Shown one piece after another: positions 35,651-44,228 of a stretch of DNA of 64,000 bases (positions are counted from its first letter, which is position 1; every line of letters starts with the position of its first letter). This DNA comes from Amycolatopsis azurea DSM 43854. Its GTDB lineage: Bacteria; Actinomycetota; Actinomycetes; Mycobacteriales; Pseudonocardiaceae. The notes under the pieces were generated by a model, which saw only the letters and a list, made by a program, of their open reading frames with translations, searched no databases and had not been told where the DNA came from. The translations under genes were made by a program, and so were the position numbers. The stretch covers positions 1-64,000 of the forward strand of contig NZ_MUXN01000007.1 in the NCBI RefSeq assembly GCF_001995215.1, written 5' to 3'.

Positions 35651-35707
35651 GGGTTCCCAATGTCGCATTTGAGACGCTCAGCGTCTCAAATGCGACATTG
35701 GGAACCC
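35651..35707. repeat. Perfect 57-bp palindrome (CAATGTCGCATT type)
   Basis: Arms of 28 bases (35651-35678 and 35680-35707) are perfectly complementary around C35679. It begins directly after the M1 peptidase stop. The string CCCAATGTCGCATT resembles the arms of the palindrome at 50778-50830, which defines a second sequence type of these repeats. Likely terminator. Confidence 0.93.
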
Positions 35708-35717
35708 CTCGCGGGAG

Positions 35718-35755
35718 TTGTCCACAGGGAAGCGTGCGGGGACGAGTTGTCCACA
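35718..35755 (+). promoter_or_regulatory. Two DnaA boxes upstream of the AbiEi-like gene
   Basis: TTGTCCACA occurs at 35718-35726 and again at 35747-35755, as direct repeats 29 bases apart, each inside AGTTGTCCACAGG. This is the actinobacterial DnaA-box consensus. A candidate -10 (CACTAT, 35796-35801) and a leaderless GTG start (35809) lie just downstream, so DnaA may control this promoter. Confidence 0.65.
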
Positions 35756-35808
35756 GGGGCGGGAAATGGGGCTGGCGGGGGCAGGCCGGGAGATCCACTA
35801 TCGCTGGT

Positions 35809-36834
35809 GTGGTGTTGACCGGCGAATGGACCCGCGAAGCCCTCTACAAGGCAAGCCGTGGTGGAGTGATCACTGTCGCGCGGCTGGTGGAACTCGGTGT
35901 CCCGAGGAAGACGTGCTACCGGCGATGCCGCCCTGGGCAGCCATGGCGGCGTTTGCTGCCGGGCGTTCTCTTGCTCGAGTCGGGACAGCCGACACGACGG
36001 CAACTCGCCGACGGAGCCTTGCTTTACGGTGGGCCTGAAGCGCTCGTTACCGGCCTCGAAGCTTGCCGCCGGCAAGGCTTGAGAGGCCCGAGAATCGCGT
36101 CGGACGGGATCCAGCTCCTCGTGCCCGCTTCCTGCAAGGTCAGCACTGCCGGTTACGTGACCGTCGAGCGGACCACTCGGATGCCCCGGCGGGTGGTGGT
36201 GGACGGGGTGGCGATGGCCCCGCTCGTCCGGGCGGTCCTCGACCAATGCCGCCGTTTCACCGCGCACGATCCGGTCCGGGCGCTGCTGACAGAAGCCGTT
36301 CAACGAGGCGGGCTGAATCCCGAAGACCTCATCCTGGAACTCGAAGCAGGCAGCGATCGCGGAAGCGCGCTGCCCCGCGAGGTCCTGCGGGATGTGCTGA
36401 GGGGAGCGAGGTCGGTCGCGGAAATCGACGCGATGGCCGTCTGGCGCCGGACCGGTCTCCCAGAACCGTTGTGGAACCACGAACTGAGGGATTCCGGTGG
36501 TCGGTACATCGGGACTCCCGACGGCTATTTCCGGAAAGTCCAGCTCGCGTGGGAGATCGATTCGTACGACTTCCACTTCGCGCGGGCCCAGTACGCGAGC
36601 ACGCTCGAACGGAACAGCCGCTACACCGCCGAGGGGATTTTCGTGCTTCAGACGCTTCCGAGCCGCTTGCGATCCGAACCCGACAAGGTCGCCGCCGAAC
36701 TCGTGGCCGCCTTCAACGCCGCCGAGCAGGCTCTCGCTAATTCGGTGGTCCCCGCCCAAGACGTCTCGCTAACGTCCTCCTCACAAGGGAGGGGCGATGA
36801 GAAGGAAGAGTCCGCAGGAGAAGAAGCGGCTTAG
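35809..36834 (+). CDS. AbiEi antitoxin-like N-terminus with DUF559/Vsr-like nuclease C-terminus
   Basis: A 341-residue protein. The N-terminal part (TREALYKASRGGVITVARLV ... GVPRKTCYRRC ... WRRLLPGVLLL) resembles the winged helix of type IV AbiEi antitoxins. The C-terminal part (GTPDGYFRKVQLAWEIDSYD, YASTLERNSRYTAEGIFVL) fits the DUF559/very-short-patch-repair nuclease fold, with a possible Asp...Glu-x-Asp site. Such proteins are common in actinomycetes and unassigned. GTG 35809 is chosen for its leaderless promoter; the frame is open further upstream but runs through the palindrome and DnaA boxes. The last 38 bases overlap the next gene. Confidence 0.7.
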   Translation: MVLTGEWTREALYKASRGGVITVARLVELGVPRKTCYRRCRPGQPWRRLLPGVLLLESGQPTRRQLADGALLYGGPEALVTGLEACRRQGLRGPRIASDGIQLLVPASCKVSTAGYVTVERTTRMPRRVVVDGVAMAPLVRAVLDQCRRFTAHDPVRALLTEAVQRGGLNPEDLILELEAGSDRGSALPREVLRDVLRGARSVAEIDAMAVWRRTGLPEPLWNHELRDSGGRYIGTPDGYFRKVQLAWEIDSYDFHFARAQYASTLERNSRYTAEGIFVLQTLPSRLRSEPDKVAAELVAAFNAAEQALANSVVPAQDVSLTSSSQGRGDEKEESAGEEAA

Positions 36835-37651
36835 CTACGCCAAAGATCGTCGCAACAACTATGGCGAGAACGACAAGTCCTCGCGCAAGAACATCCCGCG
36901 CCACAAGCGGCGCGTGAACCGGGCGAACCGGCACCGTGATCAGCATGCCCTCAGCGGAGCCCGCGGCGCGGTGGACATCGAGGGAGCGGCGACCGCCGAG
37001 GAGAACCTGCTGAAGGTCCGTCCTCAGCGGTGGCGAAAGTGGCCGGACGCCACGCTCGGCGTGGTAGTCGGCGGAACGCTCGGGGAGATCAGGGAGCGGC
37101 AGGAATTCGAGGCGGAGACGTTATCGCCGCTGAGCGACGACGACCTGCGCGGAATGCTGACGGCGGCGATCCGGCTCTTGTCGGTCAGGAGAGCCTTGCT
37201 CGTCAACCTGATGTACTACTCCGGTCTTCGTGCCGCCGAGGTGACCGCGTTGGACGTGGGGGATGTTTCCGCCGAGGCGGTCACTGTGCGGGGAAGACGG
37301 CGACGGACTATCCCGCTTCCGGTCGAGCTTCGCCCTTTGCTGGAATCGTACCTTCGTGTGCGTGCCGAGCGACCGGGGGTCGCCGAGAATCCGGCGTTCT
37401 TCATCGACGCCTGCGGTCGTCGTGTGCCGCCCGCGTCGGTCAACGGTCTCGTGCAGACCTTCGGGATTTTGATCGGACTGCCCGGAGTGTCCGCCCGGAC
37501 CTTGCGCAAGACGTACGCCGTCAACCTTCTCCGCACCGGGATCGACCTCGACGAAGCCGCCGAGTTGCTCGGTCACGCTTCGTCTGACGCCACTCGCGCC
37601 TATCTCGCCAACCGACCGATAGGTCGGATGTCTCTACCGCTTTCCGGGTGA
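36797..37651 (+). CDS. Fusion of a small basic conserved protein with a tyrosine recombinase catalytic domain
   Basis: A 284-residue protein from ATG 36797 with AAGGGAGGGG just upstream. Residues 1-60 are very basic (RRKSPQEKKRLSYAKDRRNN, SSRKNIPRHKRRVNRANRHR) and resemble a small conserved actinobacterial protein that usually stands alone. From about residue 110 there is an integrase catalytic fold: Arg in YYSGLRAAEV, Arg in ARTLRKTYAVNLL, His in LLGHASSDATR and Tyr in RAYLA. The His of the usual HxxR motif is Arg, so activity is uncertain. There is no core-binding domain. It overlaps the AbiEi-like gene by 38 bases. Confidence 0.75.
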   Translation: MRRKSPQEKKRLSYAKDRRNNYGENDKSSRKNIPRHKRRVNRANRHRDQHALSGARGAVDIEGAATAEENLLKVRPQRWRKWPDATLGVVVGGTLGEIRERQEFEAETLSPLSDDDLRGMLTAAIRLLSVRRALLVNLMYYSGLRAAEVTALDVGDVSAEAVTVRGRRRRTIPLPVELRPLLESYLRVRAERPGVAENPAFFIDACGRRVPPASVNGLVQTFGILIGLPGVSARTLRKTYAVNLLRTGIDLDEAAELLGHASSDATRAYLANRPIGRMSLPLSG

Positions 37652-37707
37652 GCGAGCTGGCCAAAGCTGGACTATCTCTGGAAACATGCCGGTCGCCAGG
37701 GCTTGAT

Positions 37708-37722
37708 CTACGGTAAACGTAG
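37708..37722. promoter_or_regulatory. Palindrome upstream of the tandem glycoside hydrolases
   Basis: CTACGGTAAACGTAG has perfect five-base arms (CTACG/CGTAG) around GTAAA, and overlaps the -10-like TAGTAT at 37720-37725, 18 bases before ATG 37743. A repressor bound here would block transcription. The family of regulator cannot be told; none is adjacent. Confidence 0.4.
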
Positions 37723-37742
37723 TATGAATCTGGAGGCGACCC

Positions 37743-40037
37743 ATGGGCGGGCTGTCCAGGCGATCGATGCTGAAGGCTGCCGCGGGGACCGCCGCGCTCG
37801 GCGGTTTGTGGGCCCAAGGGGCCGCTCCAGCGCAGGCGCAAGAACAAGCGTCCGGTGACGTCCACCGAAGAGTGGTCGACGACGCGCGCATGGTCTGGAA
37901 GCGCATGCCGAAGGGCTGGCAGGAAGGGCCGTTCCTCGCCAACGGCTTCCTCGGCGTCCAGTTCTACGCGGGCGCGCAGCCGAACGTCCTCAAGGTGATG
38001 CTCAGCCACTCCCGGGTCCAGGATCAGCGCGGCCAGTGGGAGGCGGGCATCGGGTATTCGCGGCTCCCGATCGGCTACCTCACCCTCACCTTCGCGGGCG
38101 CGATCACGGCGGTGGACTGGCATCTCGACCTGTACAACGCCGAACTCGGCGGCACGATCACGACCACGCAGGGGGCCGTGCGGTTCTCCGCGCTGGTCCA
38201 CAACGACCAGGACCTCCTGCTCGTCTCGCTCACCGGAGCGGCGGCGGACTGGGGGTTCACACCGCTCAAATCGGCGACGACCAGGACGATCCGCAAACCG
38301 CCCGAGTACACGGCCAATCCCGATCCGAAGCTCGCCAGTGCGGGCGAGGTCCGGTATTGCGAGCAGCCACTGCACGCGGGCGGCGGGTATACGACGGCGT
38401 GGCGTGAGCGGACCATCGGCACACGACGGCTCCTGGCGGCGACGGTCGCGTACGGATTTCCCGAGCCGACGCACACCGCCGAGGCGATCAGCCGGGTCAA
38501 CCGGGCGTCGGCGGCGAACCCGGATCTGCTGGTCGCCGGCCATCGGCGCTGGTGGAACGCCTTCTACCGGCGCAGTTTCGTGTCCGTTCCGGACAAGCGG
38601 ATCCAGCGGTTCTACTGGATCCAGTTGTACAAGACCGCTTGCGCCACTCGCAGAGGCGGTCCGGTCGTCGCCGAATGGGGGCCGTGGTTCCCGGAGGTCG
38701 GCAACAGCTGGACGGCGGTGTGGTGGAACCTCAACGTCCAGGTCACGTACCCGATCGTCAACAGCAGCAACCATCCTGAACTCGACGCGGTCACCGCGAC
38801 CTTCCGCCGCGACCACGCCAACCTCGAACTCTCGGTGCCTCCCGCCTACCGGGACGGGGAAACGTACGCCCTTTCGCACCCGGGGGACTGGCGGCTGCGG
38901 CCCGGCGGCACCCGCGCGGTCGGGATCCCCGGCCCCGAAACGAAGAACGACCAGACCGGCAACCTGATCTGGGGCCTGCACAACGTCTGGCTCTCGTACC
39001 GGCACAGCATGGACGTCCGCGTCCTGCGCGACGTCCTGTATCCGACGCTCGCCAAGGCGCTCAACTACTACCGCCACTTCCTCGCCACCGGACCGGACGG
39101 TTCGCTGCACCTGCCGATGACGCGGTCGCCCGAGTACGCCGACGCGGCCGACTGCACGTACGACCTGTCGCTCATCCGCTGGGCCGCGCGGACCCTCGTC
39201 GAATCCGCGGCCAAGCTGCGCATCGACGACCCGAGGGTGCCAGCGTGGCGGGAGATCGGCGAGAAACTGGTGCCGTACCACCAGGATCCCGTGCAGGGAG
39301 TACTGATCGGCGATGGTGTCCCGCTCGCCGAATCACACCGGCACTTCTCGCATCTGCTCTGGCTCTATCCGCTGCGCGAGAAGCTCTGGGATCGTCCCGG
39401 CGACCGGGACGTCATGCGCCGTACTTTCGCGCATTGGGTCGGTAATCAGGACAAATGGCACGGCTACAGCTTCGCGGCCGCGTCGTCGATGAGTTCCGTG
39501 ATGGACGCGCCCGAGGAAGCGTTGCGCTACCTGAAGATCTTCCTCGACGGGACGGTCGTGGCCGACACTCAGCTCACGCCGAACACGATGTACCGCGAAG
39601 GCGCCAACCTCGCGATCGAGAGTCCGATCACCGCCGCGCAGTCCGTTGTGGACATGCTCCTTCAAGGCGATCACGGCGTTCTCAAGGTCTTTCCGTCGGT
39701 TTCGTCGACCTGGCCGGACGCGTCCTTCGAAAGCCTGCGCGCGGAAGGCGCCTTCCTCGTGGACGCGTCCCGCGAGAACGGCGCGACCGAATGGATCCGC
39801 GTCCACAGCGAAGCGGGGGAGCCGCTCACACTTCACCACGGGATCCCCGGCGACATCGACGTGCGTGACCGTCGCGGGCGGAGACTCCCTTGGCGGGCCG
39901 AAGGTCCAGGGAGGATCTCGATCGCGCTCGGCCGCGGCGGGACGGCCGTCGTCACGCGGCGCGGTGCGCGTCCGTCGCTGGAGCCGCGCGATGTGCCCGG
40001 CGACCGCGAAACTCCGGCTTGGGGACTGGCCCGATGA
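37743..40037 (+). CDS. Tat-exported GH95-like glycoside hydrolase, copy A
   Basis: A 764-residue secreted protein. The twin-arginine signal is LSRRSMLKAAAGTAALGGLW. An N-terminal beta region follows (EGPFLANGFLGVQFY), then an alpha/alpha-barrel with WWNLNVQVTYPIVNSSNHPE near residue 327, matching the GH95 fucosidase motif that carries two catalytic asparagines, and MTRSPEYADAADC with the candidate acid Glu. A C-terminal beta domain closes it. Known GH95 enzymes release alpha-linked fucose or galactose; the substrate here is unknown. CTGGAGG precedes ATG 37743. The stop overlaps copy B as ATGA. Confidence 0.8.
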   Translation: MGGLSRRSMLKAAAGTAALGGLWAQGAAPAQAQEQASGDVHRRVVDDARMVWKRMPKGWQEGPFLANGFLGVQFYAGAQPNVLKVMLSHSRVQDQRGQWEAGIGYSRLPIGYLTLTFAGAITAVDWHLDLYNAELGGTITTTQGAVRFSALVHNDQDLLLVSLTGAAADWGFTPLKSATTRTIRKPPEYTANPDPKLASAGEVRYCEQPLHAGGGYTTAWRERTIGTRRLLAATVAYGFPEPTHTAEAISRVNRASAANPDLLVAGHRRWWNAFYRRSFVSVPDKRIQRFYWIQLYKTACATRRGGPVVAEWGPWFPEVGNSWTAVWWNLNVQVTYPIVNSSNHPELDAVTATFRRDHANLELSVPPAYRDGETYALSHPGDWRLRPGGTRAVGIPGPETKNDQTGNLIWGLHNVWLSYRHSMDVRVLRDVLYPTLAKALNYYRHFLATGPDGSLHLPMTRSPEYADAADCTYDLSLIRWAARTLVESAAKLRIDDPRVPAWREIGEKLVPYHQDPVQGVLIGDGVPLAESHRHFSHLLWLYPLREKLWDRPGDRDVMRRTFAHWVGNQDKWHGYSFAAASSMSSVMDAPEEALRYLKIFLDGTVVADTQLTPNTMYREGANLAIESPITAAQSVVDMLLQGDHGVLKVFPSVSSTWPDASFESLRAEGAFLVDASRENGATEWIRVHSEAGEPLTLHHGIPGDIDVRDRRGRRLPWRAEGPGRISIALGRGGTAVVTRRGARPSLEPRDVPGDRETPAWGLAR

Positions 40038-42328
40038 CGGACATCAGGCGCAGGACGGTGCTCGGCGGAGCGCTGGCGGGTGTGGCGGCGGCCGGGTTCG
40101 CGCCGTCCGCTTCGGCGGTGGAGAACGACTTCGCGCTCGGCGGCCTCGACTGGCCCGGCTTCCTCGCCTCCGCGGACCTGATCTGGCGGAAGATGCCGAA
40201 GACCTGGTACGAGGGCCCCTTCCTCGGCAACGGTTTCCTCGGCTCGGGCATCTACGCCGAACCGGGAAAGAACGCCGTCCGGTTCAACGTCCAGCACAGC
40301 GAGGTGCAGGATCACCGGCCCGAGTTCGGTTCCCTGTTCGGCCTCGCGCGGTTGCCGATCGGTCATTTCACCCTCGAACCGGTCGGTGCCATCACCGGGA
40401 TCGACTGGCGGATGGATCTCTGGAACGCCGAACTCAGGGGCACGATCACCACGGCGGCGGGCAGCCTCTCGGTGCGGGCGATCGTCCACACCGGACAGTC
40501 GCTGCTGGCCGTCGAGATCGAGCCGACCGAAGGCGAGCGCGCCTTCGCGTGGGTCTTCCATCCGGCCGAGGCGGTGAGCCCGAGAACGGATCCGAAGTTC
40601 GGGAAGCCGCCGCCCGCGGGTTACGTCGCAAACCCGCCCGCGACACTGGAAACCAGTGGTGACAGCAGGCTTTCCGTGCAGGGCCTGCTGGCGGGCGGGG
40701 AGCACGTCACGGCGTGGCGCGAGGTCGCCAGGGGATCGAAACGCACGCTGTACACGTCCGTGGCCTGGTCGCATCCTAAGAGGACAGCCGCGAGAGAGGC
40801 GCTGAAGACCATCCGGCGGGCCGAGTCGTTCGACGTCCTCGCGATCGATCACCGTCGCTGGTGGCACGACTACTATCGGCGGAGCTTCCTGTCCATTCCG
40901 GACACCCGGATCCAGAGCTTCTATTGGATCCAGCTGTACAAAGTCGCCGCTGCCGCGCGCCGGGAGGCGCCGGTGATGGCGACCTGCGGCCCCTGGCTGG
41001 AGCCGACCCCGTGGCCCGCGACGTGGTGGAACCTCAACGTCCAGCTGGAGTACTGGCCCATCCACGGCTCGAACCACCTGGAGCTGGACGCGGTCAGCCG
41101 CGCACTCGGCGAGTATCGCGCGAACCTGACGAGCCAGGTCGCCGAGCCGTACCAGCACGATTCCGCGGGCATCCCGCGCACGACCGACATGACCCTGCTC
41201 AACGGCGCGACCGGGACGAACTCGGGTTTCCCGGTCGGCGTCCCCGGCAAGGAGACACCGACGCCGGAGGTCGGCAACCTCACCTGGGCGCTGCACAACG
41301 TCTGGCTTTCCTATCGGCACACGATGGACCGGCGGCTGCTGCGGGACACGCTGTTCCCGTTGCTGCGCAAGGCGATCAACTACTACCTCCACTTCCTCAC
41401 GCCCGGCTCGGACGGGAAGCTGCATCTGCCGGCGACGTTCTCCCCGGAGTACGGCGTCAACGCGCCCGACTGCAACTACGACCTCGCGCTGATCCGCTGG
41501 GGCTGCAAGACCCTGCTGGAATCGGCGGCGGAACTGCGGATCGACGACCCGCTGGCGCGGCGGTGGCGGGAGGTCCTGGCCACGCTGGTCCCGTATCCGG
41601 TCGACGCCAACGGTTACATGATCGGCGCCGGCGTGCCGTTCGCGAAGTCGCATCGGCACTACTCGCATCTGCTGCAGATCTACCCGCTGTACGAGATCAC
41701 CTGGGAGCGGCCGGAGCACCGGCACGTCATCGAGACCTCGCTCGACCACTGGGTGGGCTTCGAGGGCGCGTTGCAGGGCTACACGTTCACCGGTGCCGCG
41801 TCGATGTCGGCGCAGATGCTGCGCGGCGAGAAGGCGGAGTTCTATCTCGGAGAGTTGCAGCGGCGCTACATCCAGCCGAACACGATGTACAGGGAATCCG
41901 GCCCGGTGATCGAGACGCCGCTCTCGGCCGCGCAGTCGATGCACGACATGCTCGTCCAGAGCTGGGGCGGTGTCATCCGGCTGTTCCCGGCCGTGCCCGC
42001 CCAGTGGGCGGACGCCGCGCTGCGTGACTTCCGGACGCAGGGCGCGTTCCTGCTCAGCGCGTCACGGCAGGGCGGCAGGACGCGCTGGGTGAAGGTCATC
42101 AGCGAGGCCGGGGCGCCTTGTGTGCTGCGGACGGACCTGGAGGGAGACCTGACCGTCCGCGACCGGTGGGGGAGGCCGAAACGCTGGCGGCGGCTGCCGA
42201 ACGGCGATGTCCGGATCGACCTGCGGCGCGGCGAGGAGGCCGTCGTGCACCGCGCGGGCGACCGGCCCGACCTCGAGATCCGGCCTGTTCCTGCCAACGG
42301 GGACGCCACGCCGTGGGGGATGCCGTGA
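40034..42328 (+). CDS. Tat-exported GH95-like glycoside hydrolase, copy B
   Basis: A 764-residue paralogue of the preceding gene, of exactly the same length and coupled to it by ATGA. Tat signal: IRRRTVLGGALAGVAAAGF. The same landmarks are present: YEGPFLGNGFLGSGIY, WWNLNVQLEYWPIHGSNHLE near residue 331, LPATFSPEYGVNAPDC, KSHRHYSHLLQIYPLY and IQPNTMYRESG. The tandem arose by duplication followed by clear divergence, so the two probably cut different linkages of one polymer or glycan. Confidence 0.8.
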   Translation: MTDIRRRTVLGGALAGVAAAGFAPSASAVENDFALGGLDWPGFLASADLIWRKMPKTWYEGPFLGNGFLGSGIYAEPGKNAVRFNVQHSEVQDHRPEFGSLFGLARLPIGHFTLEPVGAITGIDWRMDLWNAELRGTITTAAGSLSVRAIVHTGQSLLAVEIEPTEGERAFAWVFHPAEAVSPRTDPKFGKPPPAGYVANPPATLETSGDSRLSVQGLLAGGEHVTAWREVARGSKRTLYTSVAWSHPKRTAAREALKTIRRAESFDVLAIDHRRWWHDYYRRSFLSIPDTRIQSFYWIQLYKVAAAARREAPVMATCGPWLEPTPWPATWWNLNVQLEYWPIHGSNHLELDAVSRALGEYRANLTSQVAEPYQHDSAGIPRTTDMTLLNGATGTNSGFPVGVPGKETPTPEVGNLTWALHNVWLSYRHTMDRRLLRDTLFPLLRKAINYYLHFLTPGSDGKLHLPATFSPEYGVNAPDCNYDLALIRWGCKTLLESAAELRIDDPLARRWREVLATLVPYPVDANGYMIGAGVPFAKSHRHYSHLLQIYPLYEITWERPEHRHVIETSLDHWVGFEGALQGYTFTGAASMSAQMLRGEKAEFYLGELQRRYIQPNTMYRESGPVIETPLSAAQSMHDMLVQSWGGVIRLFPAVPAQWADAALRDFRTQGAFLLSASRQGGRTRWVKVISEAGAPCVLRTDLEGDLTVRDRWGRPKRWRRLPNGDVRIDLRRGEEAVVHRAGDRPDLEIRPVPANGDATPWGMP

Positions 42329-42387
42329 CTCGTCCGCGGTGATACGCGAGAGTGGTCCTGTACTTCCACTGGATGACAGGAGCACAG

Positions 42388-43371
42388 ATGTCCCAGCCGC
42401 CGCAGCCGGGCGAACCCGAAGGTCAGGTGCCCGGTCCCGGGGCTCCGCAGGGGCAGCCGTACCAGCAGCAGCCGTATCCGCAGCCCTATCCGCAGCAGCA
42501 GGGCTGGTACGGCGTACCGCAGCAACCGCCGCAGCCGCCGCCGTCGAACAAGACGGCGCTCTGGGTCGGGCTGGGGGTGCTGGGACTGGTCGTGGTCGTC
42601 GTCGTGGCGATCACCGGTTTCGTGGCGCCGGGGTTCTTCCTCTCGGACTCGAAGAGCACGGGAGCGGTCGCGTCGTCGGCACCGTCGTCGGCTCCGACGT
42701 CGAGTGGGCAGGAAACGACGACGACGCAGAGCCCGGTGCGGATCCCCACGGACCGGGCTCCGGTGCCGAAGCGCTCCACGCCGCTGGCGGATCCGACAGA
42801 ATGCGCGTATCCGGCGGACACCGGTGGCGGCGAGGTGCCCAAGAAGGCCACTCCGCCCACTGCGGGTCCGACCCCCGCGTCCGGCACGGCGGCGGTCACG
42901 CTCAAGACGACCGCCGGCGACATCGGGCTGACCCTGGACCGCGCGCTCGCGCCGTGCACCGTGGCGAACTTCCTGTCGCTGGCGCATCAGGGGTACTACG
43001 ACGGCACCCCGTGCCACCGGCTCGCGACGTCGGGGTTGCAGATGCTCCAATGCGGCGACCCGGCGGGCACCGGCATGGGCGGGCCGGGGTACACGATCCC
43101 GGACGAGGTGTTCCCGGAGATCAAGTACGGCCGCGGGATCCTCGCCATGGCGAAGACCCAGGCGCCGAACTCGGGAGGCAGCCAGTTCTTCATGGTGTTC
43201 GGCGACGCGGAACTGCCGCCGGACTACACGGTTTTCGGGACCATCTCCGACGCGGGCCTGCAGGTGCTGGACAAGGTCGCGCGGGGTGGGCTGGACGAGT
43301 CACAGGGCGCCGGGGACGGGTCGGGGCCGCCGCGGATTCCGGTGAAGTTCCAGTCGGTCGCGATCGGCTGA
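42388..43371 (+). CDS. Membrane-anchored cyclophilin-type peptidyl-prolyl isomerase
   Basis: A 327-residue protein: a cytoplasmic Pro/Gln-rich tail (residues 1-55, QPYPQPYPQQQGWYG), one membrane helix (ALWVGLGVLGLVVVVVVAIT), a Ser/Thr/Pro linker, then a cyclophilin domain from about residue 165 (VTLKTTAGDIGLTLDRALAP, GTPCHRL, AMAKTQAPNSGGSQFFMVFG). The catalytic-loop Phe-His-Arg appears as Cys-His-Arg. ATG 42388 has GACAGGAG upstream. It likely helps fold exported proteins outside the membrane. Confidence 0.9.
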   Translation: MSQPPQPGEPEGQVPGPGAPQGQPYQQQPYPQPYPQQQGWYGVPQQPPQPPPSNKTALWVGLGVLGLVVVVVVAITGFVAPGFFLSDSKSTGAVASSAPSSAPTSSGQETTTTQSPVRIPTDRAPVPKRSTPLADPTECAYPADTGGGEVPKKATPPTAGPTPASGTAAVTLKTTAGDIGLTLDRALAPCTVANFLSLAHQGYYDGTPCHRLATSGLQMLQCGDPAGTGMGGPGYTIPDEVFPEIKYGRGILAMAKTQAPNSGGSQFFMVFGDAELPPDYTVFGTISDAGLQVLDKVARGGLDESQGAGDGSGPPRIPVKFQSVAIG

Positions 43372-43381
43372 GGAGAACGGC

Positions 43382-44218
43382 GTGACACCACCGGACAGGC
43401 CGGTCCCGTCGGCGTTGAGAACCGCCGTCCGGCAATGGCGCGAAAACGGCGAACCGCCGCAGCGGGCTTCCAGCTGGTCCCGCGGCTCCTGGCTCAAGTA
43501 CTTCCCAGGCAGGCAAGCGTTCCTGGACTCCTTGCCGGACAGCGTCGATCGAGCCGAAGCCGCCCGGCACGCCGCGGACGCCGTGACACCGGAGGGTGCC
43601 GAACAGGCGTTTCTGGTCGCGATGATCTGGGGATACGGCCCGGTCGGGTACGGTCCCTGGCGCACCGCGCGGGTGCTGACCGAGAATCCGCACGCGGCCG
43701 ACCGGCTGGCGGAGGTGGCGGTCGTCGCGCGGGACAGCGGTGGCCTCGACGCGTTTCGTGCTCTGGCGCACGAGCCACTCCGGTACCTGGGGGTGGCGTT
43801 CGGTACCAAGTACCTCCGGTTCGTCACGGCCGCCTTGCCCGTCGAAACCGCTCCGATCCTGGACGCCGTTGTCCGCCGCTGGCTCGCGGCTCACACCGGC
43901 TGGCACCCGAACATCGACGAATGGCGGCCAGCCGTCTACGAGAAGTACGTCGCGTGGCTTACCGCATGGTCCACGGAGTTCGACCTGGACGCGGACATGG
44001 TGGAGCAGATGATCTTCGGTTCGGCCATCACGCAGGAAGGGTCGGCGCTCTGGGGCGAGCAGTGGGCGAGCACCGCCGGGTCACCCGCGCGGATGGCGAG
44101 GGCCGCGCTCCTCGACCTCCATCGGTTGTTCGAAACCGCCGATTCCCAGGCCGCGCTGGAAGCCAGGGAACACCTGGACGAACTGGATCGGATCATCCAG
44201 CGTGGCTGGACGATGTGA
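43382..44218 (+). CDS. 8-oxoguanine DNA glycosylase OGG-fold protein
   Basis: A 278-residue cytoplasmic protein. AMIWGYGPVGYGPWRTARVL and LRYLGVAFGTKYLRFVTAAL match the pattern of the OGG-fold family of helix-hairpin-helix glycosylase relatives (W-G-Y-G-P-x-G-Y-G and F-G-T-K). The classic Lys/Asp catalytic pair of OGG1 is not obvious by eye, so catalysis is uncertain. GTG 43382 lies 10 bases after the cyclophilin stop. It is followed 10 bases later by an unknown gene, probably co-transcribed. Confidence 0.65.
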   Translation: MTPPDRPVPSALRTAVRQWRENGEPPQRASSWSRGSWLKYFPGRQAFLDSLPDSVDRAEAARHAADAVTPEGAEQAFLVAMIWGYGPVGYGPWRTARVLTENPHAADRLAEVAVVARDSGGLDAFRALAHEPLRYLGVAFGTKYLRFVTAALPVETAPILDAVVRRWLAAHTGWHPNIDEWRPAVYEKYVAWLTAWSTEFDLDADMVEQMIFGSAITQEGSALWGEQWASTAGSPARMARAALLDLHRLFETADSQAALEAREHLDELDRIIQRGWTM

Positions 44219-44228
44219 AGATGTCCTG

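Noticed and set aside
36797..37651. Recombinase gene as the integrase of a genomic island or prophage
   Set aside because: There is no core-binding domain, no tRNA or attachment-site repeat, and no phage or conjugation genes nearby.
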